A stretch of 6,577 nt of DNA, from contig JALVWI010000299.1 in the NCBI GenBank assembly GCA_027038335.1, positions 1 through 6,577 on the forward strand, in the 5' to 3' direction. Every line of letters begins with the position of its first letter. Position 1 is the first letter of the stretch. Under the pieces are notes generated by a model, which worked only from the letters and a program-made list of their open reading frames with translations, was not told where the DNA came from and searched no databases. A program made the position numbers and the translations under genes. Shown one piece after another: positions 1 through 5,669 of this stretch. The DNA comes from Campylobacterales bacterium (GTDB lineage: Bacteria > Campylobacterota > Campylobacteria > Campylobacterales > JALSKU01).

Positions 1-638
1 AGTTTTTCGATATTTTTTTCATCTTCAAATACCTCTACTCCAAAAAACTCTTTTGCATCTTTGGCTAACTCATTTATATATTCACCTTTATAGTATTCAT
101 CAGGCCATTTAACTTTGTGATCACTAAATTGCTCTCTTCCGCTAAGATATACTGAAAGTCCTAAGAGGTGTATTTGATTGCCGGCATCATTTACATAGTA
201 CTCCGTATCTATCTTATAGCCCAAATGTTTTGCAACTCTATAAAGCGTATCGCCAAAAACCGCTCCCCTTGCATGACCTATATGAAGAGGTCCTGTCGGA
301 TTGGCACTTACATATTCTAAAAGTATGCTTTCATCTTTTTTACCTTTAGCAAACTTCTCTTCATTTTTAAGTGCAAAAGTAGCTTCATTATCTAAAAAAT
401 TCTCGCTAAGCTTAAAATTGATATAGCCTTTAAGTGATTTTACACTAGAAAATATATCACTATTTTCTAGCTTTTTACTTAATTCATCAGCAATGATCAG
501 GGGTGATTTTCTAAGAGTTTTTGCAAGAGAAAATGCTACGGGCGTAGAGAAGTGACCAAAACTTATATCTTTAGGCTTCTCTATAACACACTCAACATCA
601 ATCTCTTTTTTTAAAGTTTCATAAACTTTTTTTTTCAA
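1..638 (-). CDS. argS: Arginyl-tRNA synthetase, N-terminal part (cut off by window edge)
   Basis: Class I aminoacyl-tRNA synthetase that charges tRNA-Arg with arginine in the cytoplasm using ATP. About 212 codons are visible; the C-terminal part lies beyond position 1. The translation begins MKKKVYETLKKEIDVECVIE and carries the class I signature HIGH at residues 119-122 (positions 273-284), preceded by the typical SANPTGPLHIGHARG stretch. Residues 1 to about 95 fit the N-terminal domain that contacts the tRNA D-loop, including FGHFSTPVAFSLAK at 27-40. The start is inferred as TTG at 638-636: the tatA stop TAG (650-648) is in the same frame only three codons upstream and no ATG or GTG lies between. 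A weak AGG ribosome-binding site overlaps the tatA stop. An A9 run follows the start codon directly. Probably co-transcribed with tatA. The family assignment is very secure; the start codon is less so. Confidence 0.95.
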   Translation of the reverse strand, partial: MKKKVYETLKKEIDVECVIEKPKDISFGHFSTPVAFSLAKTLRKSPLIIADELSKKLENSDIFSSVKSLKGYINFKLSENFLDNEATFALKNEEKFAKGKKDESILLEYVSANPTGPLHIGHARGAVFGDTLYRVAKHLGYKIDTEYYVNDAGNQIHLLGLSVYLSGREQFSDHKVKWPDEYYKGEYINELAKDAKEFFGVEVFEDEKNIEK

Positions 639-646
639 AATATTTG

Positions 647-649
647 CCT
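647..649 (-). promoter_or_regulatory. Weak ribosome-binding site for argS
   Basis: AGG on the minus strand, 8 bases before the inferred TTG start of argS and overlapping the tatA stop codon TAG. This arrangement suggests that argS translation is helped by ribosomes terminating on tatA. It is the only purine-rich element within range of the start. Inference from position only. Confidence 0.4.
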
Positions 650-872
650 ATGCTTTATCAGTCTCTTTGATACTCTCTGTGTGAGTATCTTTTTCTTTCT
701 CTTCTATTTTTTCACTACTAGCTGATACCTCTTCATCATCTTCTTTAACAGCTTTTTTAAAGTCTTTTATACCCTTTCCTAAACCTTTAGCAAGATCAGG
801 TATCTTTTTAGAACCAAATAGTATGATAACTATCGCTAGTATAATGAGTAATTCTTGTGTTCCAAAACCCAT
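648..872 (-). CDS. tatA: Sec-independent (Tat) translocase subunit TatA
   Basis: Small membrane protein that oligomerises to form the export path for folded proteins bearing twin-arginine signal peptides, working with TatC (and TatB where present) in the inner membrane. The 74 residues show the standard layout: a short periplasmic N-terminus (MGFGTQ), one transmembrane helix at about 7-19, the FG hinge at 19-20 followed by SKKIPDLAKGLGKGIKDFKK (about 21-40) as the amphipathic helix, and a charged, probably disordered tail from 43 on. The length and the Q6 and F38 positions fit TatA better than TatB. The start is ATG at 872-870 with a good AAAGGAG ribosome-binding site ending about 5 bases upstream. 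A -10 box lies about 65 bases upstream, so tatA probably heads its own transcript with argS. No tatC is in the window. Confidence 0.95.
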   Translation of the reverse strand: MGFGTQELLIILAIVIILFGSKKIPDLAKGLGKGIKDFKKAVKEDDEEVSASSEKIEEKEKDTHTESIKETDKA

Positions 873-896
873 AAAACTCTCCTTTAAAATATTGGA

Positions 897-926
897 CTTG
901 TGTGATATAAGAATATTTCATACAAG
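897..926. promoter_or_regulatory. Imperfect 30-bp dyad between gmk and tatA (operator or weak terminator)
   Basis: Arms CTTGTGTGA (897-905) and TCATACAAG (918-926) are inverted repeats with one mismatch (G/T at 902/921). The inner pairs 907-909/914-916 extend the symmetry, so 11 of the outer 13 paired positions match. The arm centres are 21 bp apart, two helical turns, as expected for a dimeric regulator. The dyad lies between the predicted tatA transcription start and its ribosome-binding site. It could instead act as a transcript-end hairpin for gmk, but no T-run follows on the minus strand and one arm pair becomes A-C there. I do not recognise it as a known operator. Confidence 0.4.
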
Positions 927-936
927 CTTTTGCCGT

Positions 937-942
937 ATTATA
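937..942 (-). promoter_or_regulatory. Predicted -10 box of the tatA-argS promoter
   Basis: A perfect TATAAT on the minus strand in the context CTGTATAATACGG, with T-rich sequence upstream. Vegetative promoters of Campylobacterota typically have a strong -10 box and no clear -35 element, and none is visible here. Transcription would start near 930, giving a leader of about 58 bases before tatA. The location in the gap just after gmk fits a new transcription unit. Confidence 0.55.
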
Positions 943-962
943 CAGATAAAAAACTTAATAGA

Positions 963-1589
963 CTATTTTATATCTAACTGGGACCACTCTTTTATGAAAT
1001 TATCAAGATTTATGCTTGAAGTTTTTGCCCTTGAAGCCATTGCGATACTAAGAAGCTCTTTTTTTGCATTTTTCAAAATATCATTTACTATAAAATAATC
1101 ATACTCATGTGCAAGTGCAAGTTCATTATAAGCATTTTGTACTCTTTTTTGTATGGTCTCTTTTGAATCAGTTGCTCTTTTTAAGAGTCTACTTTTTAAC
1201 TCTTTGGCTGATGGGGTAGTAATAAAAACAGAGGTTATCAAATCATCCAATTTTTTTCTAGCTTGCAAAAATCCCTGCACATCAATATCAAAAACAACAA
1301 GTTTACCTTCATCAATAGCTTGTATTGTATGCTTTAGGGATGTCCCATAATAATTATCATGCACTTTTGCCCACTCTAAAAAATAACCATCTTTTATATC
1401 TTTTTCAAATTCATCTTTTGAAACAAAATGATAATCAATCCCTTCTTTTTCACCATCTCTTTTTGCCCTTGTTGTTACTGAAACAGAAAAATATATATCT
1501 TTTATCTCTTTTTCAAGTTCCTTTATCATTGAGCTTTTACCCGCTCCGCTTGGACCAGATATCAGTAGTATCGTACCTTTTTTCTTCAA
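963..1589 (-). CDS. gmk: Guanylate kinase
   Basis: Cytoplasmic enzyme that transfers phosphate from ATP to GMP (or dGMP), giving GDP for nucleotide pools. The 208 residues match the usual length. Visible in order: P-loop GPSGAGKS (12-19), the GMP-binding segment SVTTRAKRDGEKEGIDYHF (37-55), YGTS (81-84), Walker B-like VFDIDVQG (99-106), the lid arginines in the stretch from LLKRATDS to QKRV (135-150), and HEYDYFIVND (161-170). All key residues look intact. The start must be TTG (1589-1587): the reading frame has no ATG or GTG before the P-loop, and an AAAGG ribosome-binding site sits 6 bases upstream, overlapping the stop codon of the preceding chePep gene. The 10-base gap implies that chePep and gmk are co-transcribed and possibly translationally coupled. 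Confidence 0.97.
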   Translation of the reverse strand: MKKKGTILLISGPSGAGKSSMIKELEKEIKDIYFSVSVTTRAKRDGEKEGIDYHFVSKDEFEKDIKDGYFLEWAKVHDNYYGTSLKHTIQAIDEGKLVVFDIDVQGFLQARKKLDDLITSVFITTPSAKELKSRLLKRATDSKETIQKRVQNAYNELALAHEYDYFIVNDILKNAKKELLSIAMASRAKTSSINLDNFIKEWSQLDIK

Positions 1590-1599
1590 TACTAACCTT

Positions 1600-2943
1600 T
1601 TATTTTTTATTTTTATTATAAAATTTTATTCTTATTTCCATACCGTCTAGCACTTCTCTTAAGGTATCTATATCTAAAAGTTTTGATGTGATCTCTTCTT
1701 GTAAAGATGCCAACTTTTCTTTTTTGATTTTCTTTTTCTTCTTTTTCTTCTTCGGTTTGTTTTCTTTAAGCGATTGTATATACATATTTTCCTCTTTTGG
1801 ATCGTTTTTGTCTTTTATTTGAAATAACTCTTTTAAGCTATCTTCATCTATCATATCCAATTCTTCTTTTTCTTTGTCTTGATCATTATCTTTTTTTGAC
1901 AAATCATCTTCTAAATCAACCATATTGTTTAGTTCCTCGTTTTCCGCTAAAATTTTTTCATCATCTTTAGTGCTTAACTTTTCTTGGTTTTTCTCTAAAT
2001 CGTCATTTTCCGCCGATATATCTTTAAGATCATCATTTCCTTTATCCTCTTCAAAAACAATCTCTTCTTCGTTATTTGTATCGGATAATTCAAATGCAGC
2101 ATCATCTTTTTCATCTTTTTCAAGCATAACTTCATCCTTCTCTTCCAAGTTATCTTTTAAGTCAGATATATCAAAGTTTTCTTGTGTAGGATGAATTACA
2201 TCAGAATCTATTTCATTTTCTTCTTCTATTTGCAAGTCATCATTTGTATATTCATCATCACTTTCATCAAGTAACTCTTTTACCTCTTCTATATCTTCTT
2301 TATCAAGTATAGCTGTACTATCATCTTCATTTTCTTTTGTATCTTCTAAGAAATTATCGTTTTTCTTATCGGTAAAATTTACATTATCTTCATCATCAAT
2401 AAATAAGTCTTCATCAGGCAATAACTTTTCTTCTTTATCATTATCTTCCTCAATTTGATCATTTGTTATATCATCTGTGCCTAATTCATTTTTCTTTTCA
2501 TCATCTTTTTCATCATCAAGTTCCAATTCATCCATAGAAAATTTCTCTTTTTCATCATTAAAATCATCAAAATCATAAATATCTTTTGCAATCTTTTCTT
2601 CTTCAACGCCTTCTTCAACGGTTTGATTTATATCTAAAATAGTTTCTACTATATTTTGGAAATCACTTGGCAAAAATGGTTTTATGAGTATATAATTGTA
2701 TGTTTCAGGTTTTTGTGTGTTTTTGGAGCCGATATATACCAATTTATCACACCCCGTTTTTTCTTTTAAAAGTTCAGTATCTATCTCTTTTGAAACTTCA
2801 TCATCAACAAAAACAATATCTTTTCTTTTATTTTCAACTTCTGTTATGTCTTTTACCTCTTCTATCTCATAATCATATTTTTTAGCTGTGAGATTTATAA
2901 GCTTAGATACGGATGAATTGTTATTGATAAGTAAAATTTGCAT
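1600..2943 (-). CDS. chePep: ChePep-like acidic chemotaxis regulator with degenerate receiver domain
   Basis: 447 residues, four parts. Residues 1 to about 105 look like a CheY-type receiver fold: ILLI strand at 3-6, DIVFVD at 42-47, LVYIGSK at 68-74, and IKPF at 87-90. D47 sits at the phospho-acceptor position and K88 at the conserved lysine, but the acidic pocket is NNN (7-9) instead of DD/DDD, and G72 replaces the conserved Thr/Ser. Residues about 106-395 are low-complexity, with roughly 40-45% Asp+Glu in the part counted. Residues 397-410 are a lysine patch (PKKKKKKKKIKKEK from 397). Residues 411-447 look helical. The location between fliR and gmk is that of Cj1178c ('highly acidic protein'); beside gmk it is that of Helicobacter pylori HP0322, described as ChePep, a pole-localised protein that controls flagellar reversals through the chemotaxis pathway and is conserved in this phylum. 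The ATG start has GGAG 7 bases upstream. The assignment rests on synteny and architecture; the role in this organism is inferred. Confidence 0.82.
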   Translation of the reverse strand: MQILLINNNSSVSKLINLTAKKYDYEIEEVKDITEVENKRKDIVFVDDEVSKEIDTELLKEKTGCDKLVYIGSKNTQKPETYNYILIKPFLPSDFQNIVETILDINQTVEEGVEEEKIAKDIYDFDDFNDEKEKFSMDELELDDEKDDEKKNELGTDDITNDQIEEDNDKEEKLLPDEDLFIDDEDNVNFTDKKNDNFLEDTKENEDDSTAILDKEDIEEVKELLDESDDEYTNDDLQIEEENEIDSDVIHPTQENFDISDLKDNLEEKDEVMLEKDEKDDAAFELSDTNNEEEIVFEEDKGNDDLKDISAENDDLEKNQEKLSTKDDEKILAENEELNNMVDLEDDLSKKDNDQDKEKEELDMIDEDSLKELFQIKDKNDPKEENMYIQSLKENKPKKKKKKKKIKKEKLASLQEEITSKLLDIDTLREVLDGMEIRIKFYNKNKK

Positions 2944-2978
2944 AATTGCACTCCAAAATATAATTTATAAACTCGTCT

Positions 2979-2993
2979 ATTTTATAATAAAAT
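2979..2993. promoter_or_regulatory. AT-only palindrome overlapping the possible chePep promoter
   Basis: ATTTTAT-A-ATAAAAT is a perfect 7+1+7 inverted repeat in the 64-base gap between fliR and chePep. It overlaps the best -10 candidate. Because it contains only A and T in an AT-rich spacer, chance is a real possibility. A Fur-like or other repressor site is conceivable but not shown. Confidence 0.25.
2981..2986 (-). promoter_or_regulatory. Possible -10 box for chePep-gmk
   Basis: TATAAA on the minus strand, about 38 bases before the chePep start, in an AT-rich spacer of 64 bases (2944-3007). Several similar AT strings lie nearby, so the exact box is uncertain. No convincing sigma-54 (GG-N10-GC) or sigma-28 flagellar promoter was seen here. 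Read-through from fliR remains equally possible because no terminator is visible. Confidence 0.3.
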
Positions 2994-3007
2994 CTTTTTA
3001 ATATAGT

Positions 3008-3772
3008 TTAAAATAGTATAGTCAAATGATTTAGTGCTTCTAAAAACTCTCTTTTGAAGATATACATTATTGAACCTAACACTGCAGTTAAAACCAAAAA
3101 AGATACAGCTATCTTTATAGGAAAACCTACAACTAACAAGTTAAATTGCGGCATAGTTTTCATAAGCATACCAAATATAACATCGCTCAAAAGTGAAAGT
3201 GCAATGATAGGAAATGAGATGACAAATCCTAAGACAAACATATTGGCAACTGCTTTTGATATATAATGCCATACAGATATATCAGGATAGAAACCTCCAA
3301 GTGATATATGTCCTATGGATTTGCTTAAAAAAATAAGTATCAAATGATGCCCGTTAAAAGCCAAAAGTATCAAAAGTGCTAACAACATGATAAATCTTCC
3401 TATAACCGGAGAATTAACTCCTGTCATAGGGTCTATACTACTTGCAAGAGAAAAACCCATAACAAATGATATTTGTTCACCTGCTATGCCTAAGGCACCA
3501 AATATTATTTGCAAGATTGTTCCGCCTATAAGACCTAAAAAAAGTTCACTTACAAAAGCTAGTGAAAGTGTTATAACATCAAAACTTTGTATGTCAAGAG
3601 TAGCATTTGGAAACAAAAAGATAGTAATAAAAAAGGCAAAAAGTGCTTTTATGTTTGTTGGAATAGAACCATACGAATAAAAAGGAAAAAAAGCTATAAG
3701 TCCACTAACTCTAGTAAATAAAAGTAAAAAAATGATTGCATTGTTTCCACTAATTAAATGCAAAAATTCCAT
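3008..3772 (-). CDS. fliR: Flagellar type III export gate protein FliR
   Basis: Inner-membrane component of the FliP-FliQ-FliR export gate through which rod, hook and filament subunits leave the cytoplasm. At 254 residues it has the usual FliR length. Hydrophobic segments lie at about 11-32, 40-55, 66-92, 124-150, 175-200 and 212-238. Family-typical features are R21 with SGLIAFFPF (23-31), NGHH (140-143) and TMPQFNLLVVGFPIK (206-220), the last being the most conserved FliR stretch. The ATG start directly abuts the TAG stop of the upstream ABC ATPase gene (TAGATG), and the AAGGG ribosome-binding site lies inside that gene, so translation of the two is probably coupled. Flagellar partners fliP and fliQ are not in the window. 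No truncation is seen. Confidence 0.95.
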   Translation of the reverse strand: MEFLHLISGNNAIIFLLLFTRVSGLIAFFPFYSYGSIPTNIKALFAFFITIFLFPNATLDIQSFDVITLSLAFVSELFLGLIGGTILQIIFGALGIAGEQISFVMGFSLASSIDPMTGVNSPVIGRFIMLLALLILLAFNGHHLILIFLSKSIGHISLGGFYPDISVWHYISKAVANMFVLGFVISFPIIALSLLSDVIFGMLMKTMPQFNLLVVGFPIKIAVSFLVLTAVLGSIMYIFKREFLEALNHLTILF

Positions 3773-4450
3773 CTATTTTTCCCTTATAAGTTCTGCCTCT
3801 TTCAACCTATATATTTTATCACATTTTTTTGCCAATTCCTCATCATGAGTTACTAAAAACAAAGCTGCATTTTTATCATATATGTAGTCAAATATAGCTT
3901 CTATAACATTTTTAGCACTTTGTCTATCTAAGTTACCTGTAGGTTCGTCGGCAAATACAATTTTTGGCTGTTTTGTAAGTATTCTAGCTATTGATACTCT
4001 TTGTTGTTGACCACCGGAAAGTTCCGTAACTTTTTTATCCAAAACATTTTCTATATCAAAAAGCTTTAAAAGTTTTATATCTATCTTTTTTTTTGTTAAT
4101 ATTGAAGCTAACTCTATATTTTCATAAGCACTAAAACCGTTAAAAAGATAATGAGCTTGAAAAATGATACCTATATCTTCTCGTCTGAGTTTTAGTAATT
4201 TGCTATCGCTTAAGCTGTAAATATCTTTAGAATTTATATAAATTTTACCGCTATTTGGCTTGAGCAAAGTTGAAAGGATGTGCAAAAGTGAGGATTTGCC
4301 ACTTCCACTTATACCTAAAACAGCAATACTCTCTTTAGGTGAAAGCGAAAGGTTTACATTGGAAAAGAGGGGATATTCAAAAGAGTGAGATACATCTTCA
4401 CATTTAAGAAGTATATCATCACTCTTTTTGGATTGTGAGCTACTAAACAA
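3773..4450 (-). CDS. LolD-type ABC transporter ATP-binding protein
   Basis: 225-residue ABC ATPase with complete motifs: Walker A GISGSGKS (46-53), Q-loop Q98, signature LSGGQQQR (144-151), Walker B IVFADE (164-169) followed by PTGNLD (170-175), and switch H202 in VTHDE. The DEPTGNLD and LSGGQQQR combination and the length fit the MacB/LolD/FtsE group, which powers membrane-extraction or division complexes; LolD (lipoprotein release) is the nearest guess. No permease gene is adjacent, so the partner must be encoded elsewhere and the substrate is unknown. It holds the place of Cj1180c in C. jejuni. The start must be TTG (4450-4448): the frame has an upstream stop and no ATG or GTG before the core fold. 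AAGGGAAAGG (4462-4453) supplies the ribosome-binding site. First gene of the unit with fliR. Confidence 0.88.
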   Translation of the reverse strand: MFSSSQSKKSDDILLKCEDVSHSFEYPLFSNVNLSLSPKESIAVLGISGSGKSSLLHILSTLLKPNSGKIYINSKDIYSLSDSKLLKLRREDIGIIFQAHYLFNGFSAYENIELASILTKKKIDIKLLKLFDIENVLDKKVTELSGGQQQRVSIARILTKQPKIVFADEPTGNLDRQSAKNVIEAIFDYIYDKNAALFLVTHDEELAKKCDKIYRLKEAELIREK

Positions 4451-4452
4451 AG

Positions 4453-4462
4453 CCTTTCCCTT
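4453..4462 (-). promoter_or_regulatory. Ribosome-binding site supporting a TTG start of the ABC ATPase
   Basis: AAGGGAAAGG on the minus strand just before TTG at 4450. The AAGGG half lies about 7-8 bases from the start codon, the normal spacing; the AAGG half is too close to be used alone. It supports TTG as the real start where no ATG is available. Confidence 0.5.
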
Positions 4463-4493
4463 CTTTGTTTCTTTTCAAGTTTCTCACAACTAA

Positions 4494-4499
4494 ATTATA
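4494..4499 (-). promoter_or_regulatory. Predicted -10 box for the ABC ATPase-fliR operon
   Basis: Perfect TATAAT on the minus strand in the context TTGATTGGGTATAATTTAG, 43 bases upstream of the TTG start of the ABC ATPase gene. No -35 hexamer at the usual distance is evident, as is common for vegetative promoters in this phylum. Transcription would begin around 4487, giving a leader of about 37 bases. Confidence 0.6.
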
Positions 4500-4532
4500 C
4501 CCAATCAAATCTTAATTTCCATTTCGCCTACG

Positions 4533-4572
4533 GCTAAGGAGTAAAGGAGGATAGGTGTAAAGGAGTAAAGCA
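4533..4572. repeat. Degenerate 8-bp tandem repeat, five units, downstream of tsf
   Basis: Reading the plus strand in 8-base steps gives gctaagga, gtaaagga, ggataggt, gtaaagga, gtaaagca. Units two and four are identical; the others differ by two or more bases, the third most. The same array contains an 11-bp direct repeat AAGGAGTAAAG at 4536-4546 and 4560-4570, 24 bp (three units) apart. It lies in the 149-base spacer between tsf and the next operon. It is not part of any credible reading frame. Confidence 0.6.
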
Positions 4573-4577
4573 AAACT

Positions 4578-4598
4578 CTAAATCCTAAATCCTAAAAC
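4578..4598. repeat. 7-bp tandem repeat (CTAAATC) at the tsf stop codon
   Basis: Units ctaaatc (4578-4584), ctaaatc (4585-4591) and ctaaaac (4592-4598, one change plus shift) end one base before the tsf stop codon. It sits 5 bases from the 8-bp array and has a different unit length and composition, so the two probably arose separately. I see no intrinsic terminator hairpin with a T-run here. Confidence 0.6.
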
Positions 4599-4599
4599 C

Positions 4600-5667
4600 T
4601 TATTTAAGTTGTTCAGCAACTTCTGCTGCAAAATCACAACCTTTTTTCTCCAAGCCCTCTCCAAGCTCAAATCTAACATACTCAACTATTTCAATCTTTC
4701 CGCCAAACTCTTTTGACTTTTCTTCAAGAACTTGTTCAACTGTTTTTTTATCATCCATTACATAAAATTGGCTAAGAAGTGTCAACTCTTGATCAAGTAG
4801 AGTGTTATCAGCAATAAATCTTTCCATTTGTCCCGGAATGATCCTATCCCAAATCTTTTCAGGTTTACCTTGAGCTTTTAGTGCAGCTTCAAGATCTTTT
4901 TTTGCTTCAGCCAAAACTTCATCTGTTAGTTGAAGTCTGCTTGCGTATTTTGGAACATGCTTTAAAGTTTTGCCAAGTCTTTTTAATTCTTCATTTTCTT
5001 TTTCAACTTCAGCTTTAAGTGCTGCGGTCTCTTTCTCTACAAACTCTGGATCTAACTCTTTATAACTTATATATTTTGGCTTCATAGCAGCTGCATGCAT
5101 AGCTATATTTTTTAGTAAAGGTGCAGCTTTTTTAGCTACTTCTTCATTTTCACAAACTGCTCCAAGTATAACACCTACTCTTCCATTTGAGTGAGCATAA
5201 CCGTTTACTACACCATTTTCTTTAGCTTTTATAGTAGCAGTTCTTCTAAAAACTAAATTTTCTCCGATTGTAGCTATCTGGGTATTGAAAAATTCTTCAA
5301 AAGTTACACCGTCTATATCTTTTGTTTTTATCTCATCTACATCTTCACTCTCACAAGCTTGAGCAAATTCTGTTACTTTTTGGGTTAATTTTATAAAATT
5401 TTCATTTTTTGCAACAAAGTCAGTCTCAGAGTTTATCTCTGTCATTGTAGCAACTTTAAAATCATCACTTATTACAACGCTAACCAAACCTTCACTAGCA
5501 AGTCTATCAGACTTTTTAGCTGCTTTTCCAAGACCTTTTTCTCTTAAAATATCCATCGCTTTTTGGATATCACCATCTGTTTCACTAAGAGCTTTTTTGC
5601 AGTCCATCATTCCTGCACCGCTCATTTGCCTAAGTTCTTTTACTAATGCCGCACTAATTGCTGCCAT
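4600..5667 (-). CDS. tsf: Translation elongation factor Ts
   Basis: Guanine-nucleotide exchange factor that releases GDP from EF-Tu during elongation, in the cytoplasm. The 355 residues carry the N-terminal UBA-like domain (about 1-45, with MSGAGMMDCKKAL at 15-27), the TDFVAKN motif (82-88) that contacts EF-Tu, and the core with NIAMHAAAMKPKYI (187-200). The protein is longer than the about 283-residue Escherichia coli form; the extra length lies mostly in a charged, helical stretch around 205-270 (EKETAALKAEVEKENEELKR at 211-230). The long form is usual in Campylobacter. The ATG start has AAGGAG at 5680-5675, inside the end of rpsB, and lies 2 bases after the rpsB stop, so the two are co-transcribed and probably translationally coupled. 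Confidence 0.97.
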   Translation of the reverse strand: MAAISAALVKELRQMSGAGMMDCKKALSETDGDIQKAMDILREKGLGKAAKKSDRLASEGLVSVVISDDFKVATMTEINSETDFVAKNENFIKLTQKVTEFAQACESEDVDEIKTKDIDGVTFEEFFNTQIATIGENLVFRRTATIKAKENGVVNGYAHSNGRVGVILGAVCENEEVAKKAAPLLKNIAMHAAAMKPKYISYKELDPEFVEKETAALKAEVEKENEELKRLGKTLKHVPKYASRLQLTDEVLAEAKKDLEAALKAQGKPEKIWDRIIPGQMERFIADNTLLDQELTLLSQFYVMDDKKTVEQVLEEKSKEFGGKIEIVEYVRFELGEGLEKKGCDFAAEVAEQLK

Positions 5668-5669
5668 TG

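Noticed and set aside
1725..1755. Phase-variable tract in the lysine codons of chePep
   Set aside because: The run is broken by G residues in AAG codons, so the longest A-run is about five to six bases, below what normally drives phase variation.
1925..2194. Ser/Phe-rich open frame on the plus strand inside chePep (and similar plus-strand frames elsewhere)
   Set aside because: It is the antisense of Asp/Glu/Lys-rich codons, which reads as Ser/Phe. There is no ribosome-binding site, and the minus-strand gene explains the openness.
2944..3007. Sigma-54 or sigma-28 flagellar promoter before chePep
   Set aside because: No GG-N10-GC pair or GATAA-type sigma-28 -10 box at a workable distance could be found in this AT-rich spacer.
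4533..4572. CRISPR array or phage attachment site
   Set aside because: The units are 7-8 bp with no spacers, there are no cas genes, and no integrase or tRNA is nearby.
4500..4599. Intrinsic terminator after tsf
   Set aside because: Only weak pairings were found (GAGT/ACTC, AGGAT/ATCCT with a long loop, GCC-GTA-GGC) and none is followed by a T-run on the minus strand.
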